Shown in pieces: positions 43,295 to 50,584 of a DNA stretch of 50,584 nt. Each line of letters starts with the position of its first letter. The first letter of the stretch is position 1. The position numbers and the translations under genes are program-made. Source of the DNA: JALOTE01 sp031422195 (lineage in GTDB: Bacteria > Pseudomonadota > Alphaproteobacteria > Rhizobiales > Rhizobiaceae); contig JANOPZ010000012.1 in assembly GCA_031422195.1 (NCBI GenBank), forward strand, positions 1-50,584, read 5' to 3'. The notes beneath the pieces were generated by a model. It was not told where the DNA came from. It was given only the letters and a program-made list of their open reading frames with translations, and searched no databases.

Positions 43295-43819
43295 ATGAAA
43301 CAGTTTTTTGCAGGCGCTCTATTCATTTCTTGCTTGAGCCTTCCGGCCTCGGCTTCATCCATTCAACTCATAGACGATTTTGTAACCGGGACAAAGGGGT
43401 CATCTTCGATTGTCATTTTGGGCCGGACCCAGCCATGCGTTGAAGTTGCTTGCGTGGATAAAAGCGGCGGTGATCCAAAGTTGAGCACAGCTGCAGCCGC
43501 CCAACAAACGTTACTGCAGATTTTACCACCGAAAAAAGTCAACTTTGATTTTGCCCGCAAATATCCTGATCCGGCAAGCCCGGTGGCACCTGTTGCTCCC
43601 GACAGCTCGGCCAGTGCGAGCGGCGCTGCGCCGGACGCGCCAGCAGCGCCCGCAGATTCCGGCACAATTGCTCAACAGCCGCCAGTTCAACCGCAGCAAG
43701 ATGCCCAATCAATGGGCGCGCCATCACAAGACGCGCCGGGTTCGCAAACGCGTGGCTCGATTGATCCAAATGCGCCGGTGATGCCAATCGCAAATGCGGA
43801 AGCCCGCGAAAGCGAATAA
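43295..43819 (+). CDS. Secreted Ala/Pro-rich low-complexity protein
   Basis: The 174 residues: Sec signal (1-20, LSLPASAS), a ~65-residue conserved-looking domain (LIDDFVTGTKGSSSIVILGRTQPCVEVACVDKSGGD in segments, with two Cys that may form a disulfide), then a Pro/Ala/Ser/Gln-rich tail (residues ~90-174) lacking structure. No family recognised. The ATG at 43295 starts the signal; an extension of 20 codons is rejected. A hairpin terminator follows at 43845. Possibly envelope-located. Confidence 0.68.
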   Translation: MKQFFAGALFISCLSLPASASSIQLIDDFVTGTKGSSSIVILGRTQPCVEVACVDKSGGDPKLSTAAAAQQTLLQILPPKKVNFDFARKYPDPASPVAPVAPDSSASASGAAPDAPAAPADSGTIAQQPPVQPQQDAQSMGAPSQDAPGSQTRGSIDPNAPVMPIANAEARESE

Positions 43820-43844
43820 GACCTTAAAAGCTGACCGGTAGAGG

Positions 43845-43870
43845 CCCGCCGATCCAGTCCGGCGGGATTT
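43845..43870 (+). terminator. intrinsic terminator after the secreted Ala/Pro-rich gene
   Basis: CCCGCCG / CGGCGGG arms (43845-43851, 43860-43866), 8-base loop, then ATTTTGCTTT. GC-rich stem with a short, interrupted T-run, 26 bases after the stop. Confidence 0.75.
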
Positions 43871-44007
43871 TGCTTTAGATCACCGAAATCACGCCTTTTT
43901 TACCAAAACGGGCTCACAATTTTGTCAATGATCCGTGATTTTGTCGCAGCCGTAACTCCGCTGTACGACGCAGAAAGCTGCGCTCGCCAGTCTTAGGAGA
44001 AACGCTT

Positions 44008-44499
44008 ATGAAGAATTTCAAAACACCTCTCGCTGCAATTTTATTGTCCTTATCGATTGGAACGCCTGCCTTTTCAGCAAACATTGTTGAAACGGCTGCA
44101 GGTGCAAAAGTGTTCAGTACTTTACTTGCGGCAGCCCAGGCCGCCGGTCTTGCCGATGCATTGGCGAACGGCAAAAACCTGACGGTATTTGCACCAACTG
44201 ATGATGCGTTTGCCGCTTTGCCAGCAGGCACAGTGGAGACCTTGTTAAAGCCTGAAAATAAAGCGCAGCTTGCAGCCATTTTGTCTTACCATGTCCTGCC
44301 GCGGGTTTTGACATCTGACATGATGCCAAATCGCACCATTCACATCCGCACAATCAAGCAGGGCGGCGACCGCACACTGGGGCTTACAAAATCTGCTTCA
44401 GGCGTTTCAGTTGATGGCGCAAACGTTGTGACCGCAGACATCCGCGCGTCAAATGGCGTCATCCATGTTATCGATAAAGTGATGCTCCCAGGCAACTAA
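44008..44499 (+). CDS. Secreted fasciclin-domain protein
   Basis: The 163 residues: Sec signal (1-23, GTPAFSA), then one FAS1 domain with the H1 motif KNLTVFAPTDDAFAALPAG, the YH motif ILSYHVLPR, and the H2 motif ASNGVIHVIDKVMLPG. Single-FAS1 secreted proteins are implicated in adhesion or biofilm in relatives; here it is unproven. Excellent ribosome site AGGAG (43995-43999). An own terminator follows at 44574, so it is a single-gene unit. Confidence 0.93.
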   Translation: MKNFKTPLAAILLSLSIGTPAFSANIVETAAGAKVFSTLLAAAQAAGLADALANGKNLTVFAPTDDAFAALPAGTVETLLKPENKAQLAAILSYHVLPRVLTSDMMPNRTIHIRTIKQGGDRTLGLTKSASGVSVDGANVVTADIRASNGVIHVIDKVMLPGN

Positions 44500-44573
44500 G
44501 ACGTGTAAAGACGATTTGCAGGTTAGCGCCCATGCTATTCGGGCAAGGCTTGCCTTCTGTCACAAGAATGAAG

Positions 44574-44606
44574 AACGCTCCGCCCTCCAAAAGCGGGGCG
44601 TTTTTT
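44574..44606 (+). terminator. intrinsic terminator after the fasciclin gene
   Basis: AACGCTCCGC (44574-44583) pairs with GCGGGGCGTT (44593-44602) over ten positions including one G-U, 9-base loop, then a run of T to 44606. Strong rho-independent terminator, 75 bases after the stop. Confidence 0.9.
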
Positions 44607-44709
44607 ATGAAATTGGCACAAAAATGAAAGCGGATGACAAGCCGCACCGCGCAAGCTAGACTTTGTTTTCCTAGCGTCGATTATTGCGCTATTTTCCGGA
44701 AGGCACATT

Positions 44710-45279
44710 ATGAGCGGCAGCACAATCACACTCATCATTCTGGCAGCAATCGCAGCCTATGCGATCTATATGTACAACGCCCTCGTTAAAGCACGGCAGA
44801 TGGTCAAAGAAGCCTGGAGCGGAATTGACGTTCAATTGAAACGCCGTGCTGATCTCATTCCCAATCTGGTTGAAACCGTCAAAGGCTATGCCAGTCATGA
44901 AAGTGAAACGCTTTCCAACGTCACTGAAATGCGCACGCGCGCTCAATCAGTCCCCGCTGGAGATATCGCGGGGCGCGCCGCAGCCGAAGGCATGCTTGGC
45001 CAAGCGCTTGGGCGTTTAATGGCAGTAGCCGAAGCCTACCCCGACCTGAAAGCCAACACTAATTTTCTCGAATTGCAGGAACAATTAGGGGAAATCGAAG
45101 GTGAAGTGCAAATGTCACGCCGTTATTACAACGGCTCAACGCGCGATTTGAACGTGATGGTGGAGAGCTTCCCGTCGAACTTCGTCGCCTCAACATTCAA
45201 GTTTGATAAAGAAGAATATTTCGAAATGGAAAATCCGGACGACCGCAAAAATCCGCAAATCAGCTTTTCCAAGCCATAA
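44710..45279 (+). CDS. lemA: LemA family protein
   Basis: The 189 residues: one N-terminal membrane helix (6-22), then the long helical bundle of LemA proteins: YNALVKARQMVKEAWSGIDVQLKRRADLIPNLVETVKGYASHE in segments, NFLELQEQLGEIEGEVQMSRRYYNGSTRDLN and a short C-terminal part FKFDKEEYFEMEN. Function undefined; often paired with DUF2207 or TPM proteins in bacterial envelopes. GGAAGG (44698-44703) is the ribosome site. The DUF2207 gene starts two bases after its stop. Confidence 0.93.
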   Translation: MSGSTITLIILAAIAAYAIYMYNALVKARQMVKEAWSGIDVQLKRRADLIPNLVETVKGYASHESETLSNVTEMRTRAQSVPAGDIAGRAAAEGMLGQALGRLMAVAEAYPDLKANTNFLELQEQLGEIEGEVQMSRRYYNGSTRDLNVMVESFPSNFVASTFKFDKEEYFEMENPDDRKNPQISFSKP

Positions 45280-45280
45280 A

Positions 45281-47230
45281 ATGCGTGGTTTTCTGGCTTT
45301 TTTTCTGATTGCAATCGTATTTTTTGGGCTTCGTCCAGCAGTAGCAGAAGAACAAATTCTCAATTTTGCCGCGCGTATTACGGTTAACGCGAACAATGTT
45401 CTCGAGGTAACCGAAACCATTATTGTACGCGCGGAAGGAAACCGCATCAGGCGCGGCATCACGCGGGATTTTCCAACCCGGTTTCGCGACCAATCGGGCA
45501 CAATAAATCACGTTTCATTTGATGTCGTTAGCGTGACCCGGGATGGTTCCCCAGAGCCGTTTCGCACCGAAAGCAATTCAAATTTTACCCGAATTTACGT
45601 CGGCGATGCGGATGTGTTTTTATCGTTCGGCGAATATACCTATGAGATAAAGTACCGGACAGACCGCCAAATCCGGCAATTTGCAGATCACGACGAACTT
45701 TACTGGAATGTGACCGGCACCGAATGGGCATTTCCTATCGGGCAAGCCAGTGCTTTGGTAGATTTGCCCAGCGGCGCAAAAGCAACCAAAACCACGGTTT
45801 TTACGGGCGGCTTTGGTTCAACCGCTAAAGACGCTACCGCCCAAATCCGCAATGATGGCGCGCAAATTGCGTTTGCAACAACACGCGGTTTGAGCGAACG
45901 CGAAGGTTTGACGGTGGTCGTTGCGTTTCCAAAAGGTTTCATTGCCGCACCCACGCCCTGGCAGGCTTTCAGCTGGTATATTCGTGATCATTTGGGAAGC
46001 GTGTTGGCGATTGGCGGATTGGTGCTTGCGGGTATTTTTTATTTCCGCAGCTGGCTCAAAGTTGGTGTTGATCCCAAGGGCAGCACGATTGTTCCACGTT
46101 GGGATATGCCAAATGACGTGTCGCCCGCGCTTGTTCATTATATCGACAATCAGGGTTATCGCAGTGATTCGTGGCGGGCAATTTCGGCATCGGTCTTAAA
46201 CCTTGCAGTCAAAGGTCTGATCAAACTTGATGATCTGAAAACCGATCTTGTGATTCAATCAACCGGCATTAGTGCGGGTGGAAAGCTGCCGGCAGGCGAA
46301 GCGCAAGTCATGCGGCAAGTGGAAGCGTCAGGCGGCTCACTTCGCATTAATAAGGGAAATGGTACAAGCATTGCTGCAATGCAGACCGCATTTTCAACTG
46401 CGATGGAAAGCGAACATCGCTCTAACTACTATAAAGCCAATGTCGGATACGTTATTGCAGGTGTGACATTTTCTATAATCGTCTTTGTTGCAACGCTGAT
46501 GTTTGGTGACATTGATGAAGCCGGCATTTTTGCGCTGATTGTTTTGGTGATTGCAGGCGTGATTACCACAATACTGGTCACACGGTGGGCAAAAGCCCGC
46601 AGTGCCAGCCTTTGGGGCAAAATAAAGCTGATCATCGGAACTGCTATTGCCAGCTTTGTTCTCATTGCCATTGGTGGTATCGTTTTGGCAACAATAACCG
46701 AGACCACGACAAGTCCGCTTTTGTTCGGCGGCCTTGCAGCTTTGGTGATGCTGAACCTGTCGTTTTTCTTTTTGATGGGCGCGCCAACTCCAATTGGTCG
46801 CGGCCGCATGGATGAAATTGAAGGCCTCAAGCGCTATCTTACCGTTGCTGAAGAAGACCGCATGAATATGGCCGGCGCGCCTGAGATGTCACCCAAACAC
46901 TATGAGAAACTTTTACCGTTTGCCGTAGCGCTCAATCTTGAGAAACCTTGGTCGAACGCGTTTCAAAATTGGCTCACCACAGCCATTGCCGCCGGTGCTG
47001 TTGCAGCCACCGGTTACTATGGCCCCGGCTGGTATTCCGGTTCCGGCGGTTTTTCGCCCGATCGAATAGGCGACTCCATTGGTGATCTGGCCGGTTCAAT
47101 GGAAAGCTCCATGACCAATTCATTGCCCACGCCACAAAGCTCCTCATCTGGCTTTGGCGGCGGAAGTGGTGGCGGTGGTGGTGGGTTTTCCGGCGGTGGC
47201 GGCGGTGGCGGCGGCGGCGGCGGCTGGTAA
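45281..47230 (+). CDS. DUF2207 membrane protein with poly-glycine tail
   Basis: The 649 residues: Sec signal (1-22, RPAVAEE), DUF2207 extracytoplasmic beta domain (~23-225: ITVNANNVLEVTETIIV, RRGITRDFPTRF, ELYWNVTGTEWAFPI), a membrane helix (~241-260), a cytoplasmic region with PRWDMPNDVSPALVHYI, three more helices (~385-500), then a domain ending FQNWLTTAI and a Gly-rich tail SGFGGGSGGGGGGFSGGGG... followed by a terminal Trp. Gly-rich ends of this type are common in the family. Read together with lemA (two-base gap). Function unknown. Confidence 0.9.
   Translation: MRGFLAFFLIAIVFFGLRPAVAEEQILNFAARITVNANNVLEVTETIIVRAEGNRIRRGITRDFPTRFRDQSGTINHVSFDVVSVTRDGSPEPFRTESNSNFTRIYVGDADVFLSFGEYTYEIKYRTDRQIRQFADHDELYWNVTGTEWAFPIGQASALVDLPSGAKATKTTVFTGGFGSTAKDATAQIRNDGAQIAFATTRGLSEREGLTVVVAFPKGFIAAPTPWQAFSWYIRDHLGSVLAIGGLVLAGIFYFRSWLKVGVDPKGSTIVPRWDMPNDVSPALVHYIDNQGYRSDSWRAISASVLNLAVKGLIKLDDLKTDLVIQSTGISAGGKLPAGEAQVMRQVEASGGSLRINKGNGTSIAAMQTAFSTAMESEHRSNYYKANVGYVIAGVTFSIIVFVATLMFGDIDEAGIFALIVLVIAGVITTILVTRWAKARSASLWGKIKLIIGTAIASFVLIAIGGIVLATITETTTSPLLFGGLAALVMLNLSFFFLMGAPTPIGRGRMDEIEGLKRYLTVAEEDRMNMAGAPEMSPKHYEKLLPFAVALNLEKPWSNAFQNWLTTAIAAGAVAATGYYGPGWYSGSGGFSPDRIGDSIGDLAGSMESSMTNSLPTPQSSSSGFGGGSGGGGGGFSGGGGGGGGGGGW
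47156..47225 (+). repeat. GGC/GGT triplet-repeat tract encoding poly-glycine
   Basis: About 70 bases made largely of GGN triplets at the 3' end of the DUF2207 gene. It encodes two glycine runs split by FS. The pure GGC stretch near 47205-47223 could slip in multiples of three without frameshift. Confidence 0.85.
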
Positions 47231-47309
47231 TTTTCCAAATACTTCAGATGACAGTTTGCAATCTGGTTGCTAAAGCCGCGACTACATTTTGCACCGGACT
47301 TTTGTTGTC

Positions 47310-49607
47310 ATGCCCGATCTCCTTTTAGAACTCCGCTCTGAAGAAATTCCTGCCCGCATGCAACGCAAAGCCGCCGGTGATTTGCGGCAATTGCTGACCA
47401 ATGCCTTGGTTGAAGCCGGGCTGACCTATGAGGCGGCGACAGCGTATTGGACACCGCGGCGTTTAACGCTGGATGTGCGCGGTCTTGAGGCCCGCTCCAA
47501 GCCAGTGCGTGAGGAAGTTAAAGGCCCGTCCGTTACTGCGCCTAGCCAAGCCATTGACGGGTTTTTGCGCAAAGCGGGTTTGGCCAGTATTTCTGATGCG
47601 ACCATCCAGAACGACCCGAAAAAGGGTGATTTTTACGTTGCCGTTACCGAAAAGCCGGGCCGCGCCGCAGAAGACATTATTGCAGCGGCAATGCCTGATA
47701 TTATCCGCAATTTCCCTTGGCCAAAATCAATGCGCTGGGGTGCAGCCTCTCGCGAGCCGGGGAGCCTTCGCTGGGTGCGCCCGCTGCAAAGTATCGTTTG
47801 CACATTCGGGCCTGAAACCGAAGAACCGATGGTGGTTGATTTTGAAATCTCTGGCATTCGTTCAAGCAACGTCACTTATGGTCACCGTTTCCATGCACCG
47901 GATGCGATTACTGTGCGCCGGTTTGATGATTACATCGCCAAGCTCGAAAAAGCTTTTGTCGTGCTCGATGCCGAGCGTCGCAAAGAGATCATCTTGGCAG
48001 ATGCCCGCAATCTGGCTTTCGCCAACGGGCTTGAACTGATCGAGGATGAGGCGCTGCTCGAAGAAGTTTCCGGCCTTGTTGAATGGCCTGTGGTTTTGAT
48101 GGGTGAGTTTGAAAAAGCGTTTCTGGCCATCCCCGATGAGATGACGCGGCTAACGATTAAGACAAACCAGAAGTGTTTTGTGACGCGTGGGCCAGATGGC
48201 AAATTATCGAACAAATTTATTCTTGTTGCCAATCTCGCAGCGACAGATGGCGGCGCTGAAATCGCTCATGGTAACGGCAAAGTTGTGCGCGCGCGGCTGT
48301 CTGACGCGCTGTATTTCTGGAATACCGATCAGGCAGCCCTTCCGGATTTAGATGGGCTGAAAGCCTCGGCTGAGAAATTCGATCTTGATCTCAATAGGCC
48401 GCTCGACCAACGCATGGCGCGGCTGGATGCGCTCAACGTCACGTTTCATGTGAAGCTCGGCAGCCAAGGCGAGCGCGTGTTGCGCATTGCCAAATTGGCA
48501 CGGGAGTTGGCCCCGGTTGTTGGCGCCGATGCCGATCTCGCCTACCGCGCCGCCATCCTCTCCAAAGCTGATCTGCAAACCGAAGCCGTGGGCGAGTTTC
48601 CTGAACTCCAAGGCTTGATGGGCCGCAAATATGCGGAGCTTCAAGGCGAACACTCGTCTGTTTGCGCTGCCATCGAAGAGCACTACAAACCGCAAGGCCC
48701 GTCAGACACCGTGCCACGCGACGCGGTGTCCATTGCGGTGGCGCTGGCCGATAAGCTCGATACGTTGGTTGGCTTTTGGGCGATTGATGAAAAGCCGACG
48801 GGTTCAAAAGACCCGTTTGCGTTGAGGAGAGCGGCGTTGGGCGTGATCAGGATTGTGCTGGAGCGGGGGGTTTCGCTTTACCTATTACAGGTCTGGCTCA
48901 AGACTTGGGTTGGATTTTACAAGAGCGGCGTATTGAGCGAGGTTACCAGAGAAATAAAAACGATTTCCTCTATAATGGGTCTTGTTCCTCAAGATGCCTA
49001 TTCGGAAATTCTCGAAGCCTATCGGGATGAGAGGTCTGGTAGTTTCCGCGGCATCGCTAAAACTGCAAGAATTTCTAAGAATCAAAGTGAGACAGACCTC
49101 CTGTCCTTCTTCCACGACCGCCTGAAAGTTTACCTGCGCGAGCAGGGTGCGCGGCATGATGTGATTGATGCGGTGATTAAGCCAGAGATGGACAACCTTC
49201 TCGACATAACGCGCCGCGTCGAGCAGCTCACAGTGTTCCTCGATTCCGACGACGGCAAGAACCTTGTTGCGGGCACAAAACGGGCGGCGAACTTTTTGAA
49301 TGCGGAAGAGAAAAAAGGCACGGTTTCAGCGCATGTCGATGAACAGCTTTTGAATTTGACTGAAGAAAAAGCGCTCGCTAACGCCATTCAATCAGCCGAA
49401 CCTAAAGCGGAAGATGCAATGGCAATCGGTGATTATTCGGCCGCGATGAGCGCACTGGCGGCATTGCGGGCTCCGGTTGACGCGTTTTTGGTGTCAGTGC
49501 TCGTCAACGACGCTGATGCTGCCATCCGCGCCAACCGCTTGGCACTTCTAAAACGCGTGGCGCTGGCAACCGATATGATTGCTGATTTCAGTAAAATTTC
49601 GGGTTAA
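47310..49607 (+). CDS. glyS: Glycyl-tRNA synthetase beta subunit
   Basis: tRNA-binding subunit of alpha2beta2 GlyRS. The 765 residues: MPDLLLELRSEEIPARMQRKA start, GFLRKAGL, PKSMRWG, RPLQSIVC, TYGHRF, EVSGLVEWPVVLMGEFEKAFL, TIKTNQKCF, the HD-like core ILSKADLQTEAVGEFPELQGLMGRKYA, and DPFALRRAALGVIRIVLE; the C-terminal anticodon domain begins at FFHDRLKVYLREQGARHDVIDAV. E. coli GlyS has 689 residues. About 58 extra residues lie between VIRIVLERGVSL and LLSFFHDRLK (around 48870-49105). The ATG at 47310 fits homologues; an upstream in-frame start at 47289 is rejected. The stop TAA shares TTAA with the convergent muramidase gene. Confidence 0.96.
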   Translation: MPDLLLELRSEEIPARMQRKAAGDLRQLLTNALVEAGLTYEAATAYWTPRRLTLDVRGLEARSKPVREEVKGPSVTAPSQAIDGFLRKAGLASISDATIQNDPKKGDFYVAVTEKPGRAAEDIIAAAMPDIIRNFPWPKSMRWGAASREPGSLRWVRPLQSIVCTFGPETEEPMVVDFEISGIRSSNVTYGHRFHAPDAITVRRFDDYIAKLEKAFVVLDAERRKEIILADARNLAFANGLELIEDEALLEEVSGLVEWPVVLMGEFEKAFLAIPDEMTRLTIKTNQKCFVTRGPDGKLSNKFILVANLAATDGGAEIAHGNGKVVRARLSDALYFWNTDQAALPDLDGLKASAEKFDLDLNRPLDQRMARLDALNVTFHVKLGSQGERVLRIAKLARELAPVVGADADLAYRAAILSKADLQTEAVGEFPELQGLMGRKYAELQGEHSSVCAAIEEHYKPQGPSDTVPRDAVSIAVALADKLDTLVGFWAIDEKPTGSKDPFALRRAALGVIRIVLERGVSLYLLQVWLKTWVGFYKSGVLSEVTREIKTISSIMGLVPQDAYSEILEAYRDERSGSFRGIAKTARISKNQSETDLLSFFHDRLKVYLREQGARHDVIDAVIKPEMDNLLDITRRVEQLTVFLDSDDGKNLVAGTKRAANFLNAEEKKGTVSAHVDEQLLNLTEEKALANAIQSAEPKAEDAMAIGDYSAAMSALAALRAPVDAFLVSVLVNDADAAIRANRLALLKRVALATDMIADFSKISG

Positions 49608-50584
49608 TTCGGGCCCGCACTGGAAGCTGCTTTTGGAGCAACGGCAACACCATTTTCGCGCGCGTCAATTGCTTCTGGCCAAATGCGCGGCACGCTGGAT
49701 GTGATCACCATATCGAGGACAGGCAACTGTAAATTATTGGCTACAGCCAAAGGTTCAGCGTGAGCCTTTGATACACTGAACAACGCCAAAATCTCAGCCG
49801 TGCCAAATTGCTGGCCCGGCTTTGACGTGAACGCCATCGCGCCCGCCCCGAATATATTGGCCATCGCCACAAAAATGGTTTTGGGCCGGTCGTTGGTTTC
49901 CCGTGGTGCTTCATTGGGCACCGGCACCAGAGCGACATCGACAACGGGCGTAACTTCGGGAGATGACGCAACAAGCAACGGCGTCTCAACCGGCTGCACC
50001 GGCAACGGCTTTTCGGCAATCAAATCATCCATTGGCCATGCGACACGCAAAGCATCCGGTGTCATATCAACCACATTGACATCAATGTCATTGGGCGTTC
50101 CGGCAATGCGCTGCGGGCAGCGGCGTTCATTGCAATTGGGCGTCGCAGAAAACTGCCAAATGTCATATTTATCCCAATTGCCCTTTGGAAAATCGCCCTC
50201 AATCTCGGGTGTAAAGCGCGCATACCAAAGGTTGAGACGCGATAATATGCGGTAGTCTGCACGGTTGTTCGCAATATGTTTGGCGGTTGAACCGTTGACA
50301 TAGAGCATGGGCCAGCGCCCGGTTTTATCGTGAAGGCGAACGACAAATTTGGTGGCATCCTCAAGCGACATCCATTTGTCTTCAAGGCCTTCAATGTCGA
50401 GCGCCATCACTTCATCGTCAGTGGGCTTAGCCATGTCCAAATAATGGTCGGCCTGCGCTATCGGGTCGCCTTTGCGGCCAAGGTGGTATGAACCCCATTT
50501 CAAACCCAATGATTTGGCCAACATGCGGCGTGTTTGATAAAGTTCCTGTGCAACAAAATAGCGCCGGAATTTAAGGCGGCAAAC
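49604..50584 (-). CDS. GH25-type muramidase with long C-terminal tail, 5'-truncated by window edge
   Basis: Predicted peptidoglycan lysozyme of glycoside hydrolase family 25. The readable part (~326 residues; the frame is open to the edge, giving FRRYFVAQELYQTRR before the first internal Met) has LGLKWGSYHLG, catalytic ALDIEG (DxE motif), PMLYVNGSTAKHI, NLWYARF and YDIWQFSATPNCNERRCP ending in DIDVNVVDMT, all GH25 landmarks. A Val/Pro-rich tail of ~140 residues follows (EKPLPVQPVETPLLVASS...) with a weakly hydrophobic stretch (IFVAMANIFGAGAMAF). Signal peptide is outside the window. Stop TAA overlaps the glyS stop. Confidence 0.83.
   Translation of the reverse strand, partial: VCRLKFRRYFVAQELYQTRRMLAKSLGLKWGSYHLGRKGDPIAQADHYLDMAKPTDDEVMALDIEGLEDKWMSLEDATKFVVRLHDKTGRWPMLYVNGSTAKHIANNRADYRILSRLNLWYARFTPEIEGDFPKGNWDKYDIWQFSATPNCNERRCPQRIAGTPNDIDVNVVDMTPDALRVAWPMDDLIAEKPLPVQPVETPLLVASSPEVTPVVDVALVPVPNEAPRETNDRPKTIFVAMANIFGAGAMAFTSKPGQQFGTAEILALFSVSKAHAEPLAVANNLQLPVLDMVITSSVPRIWPEAIDARENGVAVAPKAASSAGPN

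Noticed and set aside
47017..47238. Minus-strand ORF with a run of eleven prolines
   Set aside because: It is the exact antisense of the GGN tract encoding the glycine tail of the DUF2207 protein; repeat DNA opens all frames.
1..50584. CRISPR array, insertion sequence, prophage or integrative element
   Set aside because: No spaced direct repeats, transposase, integrase or phage structural genes were seen; the only tandem repeats are inside tsaC and the DUF2207 gene.

Overview
The window reads as a compact stretch of chromosome from an alphaproteobacterium, most likely a member of the Hyphomicrobiales (Rhizobiales). The evidence is: an F0-only ATP synthase operon (atpI-atpB-atpE-b'-b) with no F1 genes beside it; a BacA/SbmA transporter; a SleB-type cell wall hydrolase; a DUF6101-like gene beside ubiA; and the order rnhB - PA0069-type radical SAM gene - glycosyltransferase-like gene - moaB - ispE - sppA - tRNA methyltransferase - DUF2007 - polyprenyl synthase - TPR protein - glyQ. 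Base composition is moderate. I cannot assign a family or genus. I see no rRNA, tRNA, CRISPR array, insertion sequence, prophage or attachment site. About 53 protein genes fill the window, and no gene-free stretch exceeds about 215 bases.

Layout. 1-7592 (mostly +): end of an EamA-type permease, soluble transhydrogenase (sthA), an RsmB-type RNA methyltransferase, tspO, an unknown multi-pass membrane protein, an MTA/SAH nucleosidase and guaA. 7593-13734: an accessory carbohydrate block. On the minus strand lie an acetylpolyamine-amidohydrolase-like gene and two Gfo/Idh/MocA dehydrogenases. Divergent from these is a plus-strand set, iolC - iolB - class II aldolase, which covers the last three inositol-type steps (isomerase, kinase, aldolase). 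13731-16598: two flavoproteins and a small basic coiled-coil protein. 16613-18241: a copper-response locus with an HMA-domain membrane protein, CueR and a DUF305 protein whose promoter carries a textbook CueR operator. 18352-23730: bacA, nnrU, a YfgM-like protein, der and sleB. 23946-26479: the F0 operon, ending in a strong intrinsic terminator. 26526-32720 (mostly -): rnhB, radical SAM, moaB, ispE, sppA, a tRNA methyltransferase and DUF2007. 32873-37614 (+): polyprenyl synthase, a TPR-LysM protein, glyQ and a DUF3828-like secreted protein. 37670-43140: purD, ubiA, a DUF6101-like gene, a D-2-hydroxyacid FAD dehydrogenase and tsaC/sua5. 43295-50584: a secreted Pro/Ala-rich protein, a fasciclin protein, lemA with a DUF2207 partner, glyS and a GH25 muramidase that runs off the right edge.

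Most of this is core metabolism and envelope maintenance. The parts most worth a second look are the partial inositol-type pathway with two non-standard dehydrogenases, the CueR operator with its DUF305/HMA partners, an extra segment of about 58 residues inside glyS, in-frame tandem repeats in tsaC, a TPR-LysM fusion, the wide separation of glyQ from glyS, and a general habit of convergent genes sharing or abutting stop codons without a visible terminator. I found no clear, entirely new multi-gene system. The carbohydrate block is the best candidate for an undescribed pathway variant.
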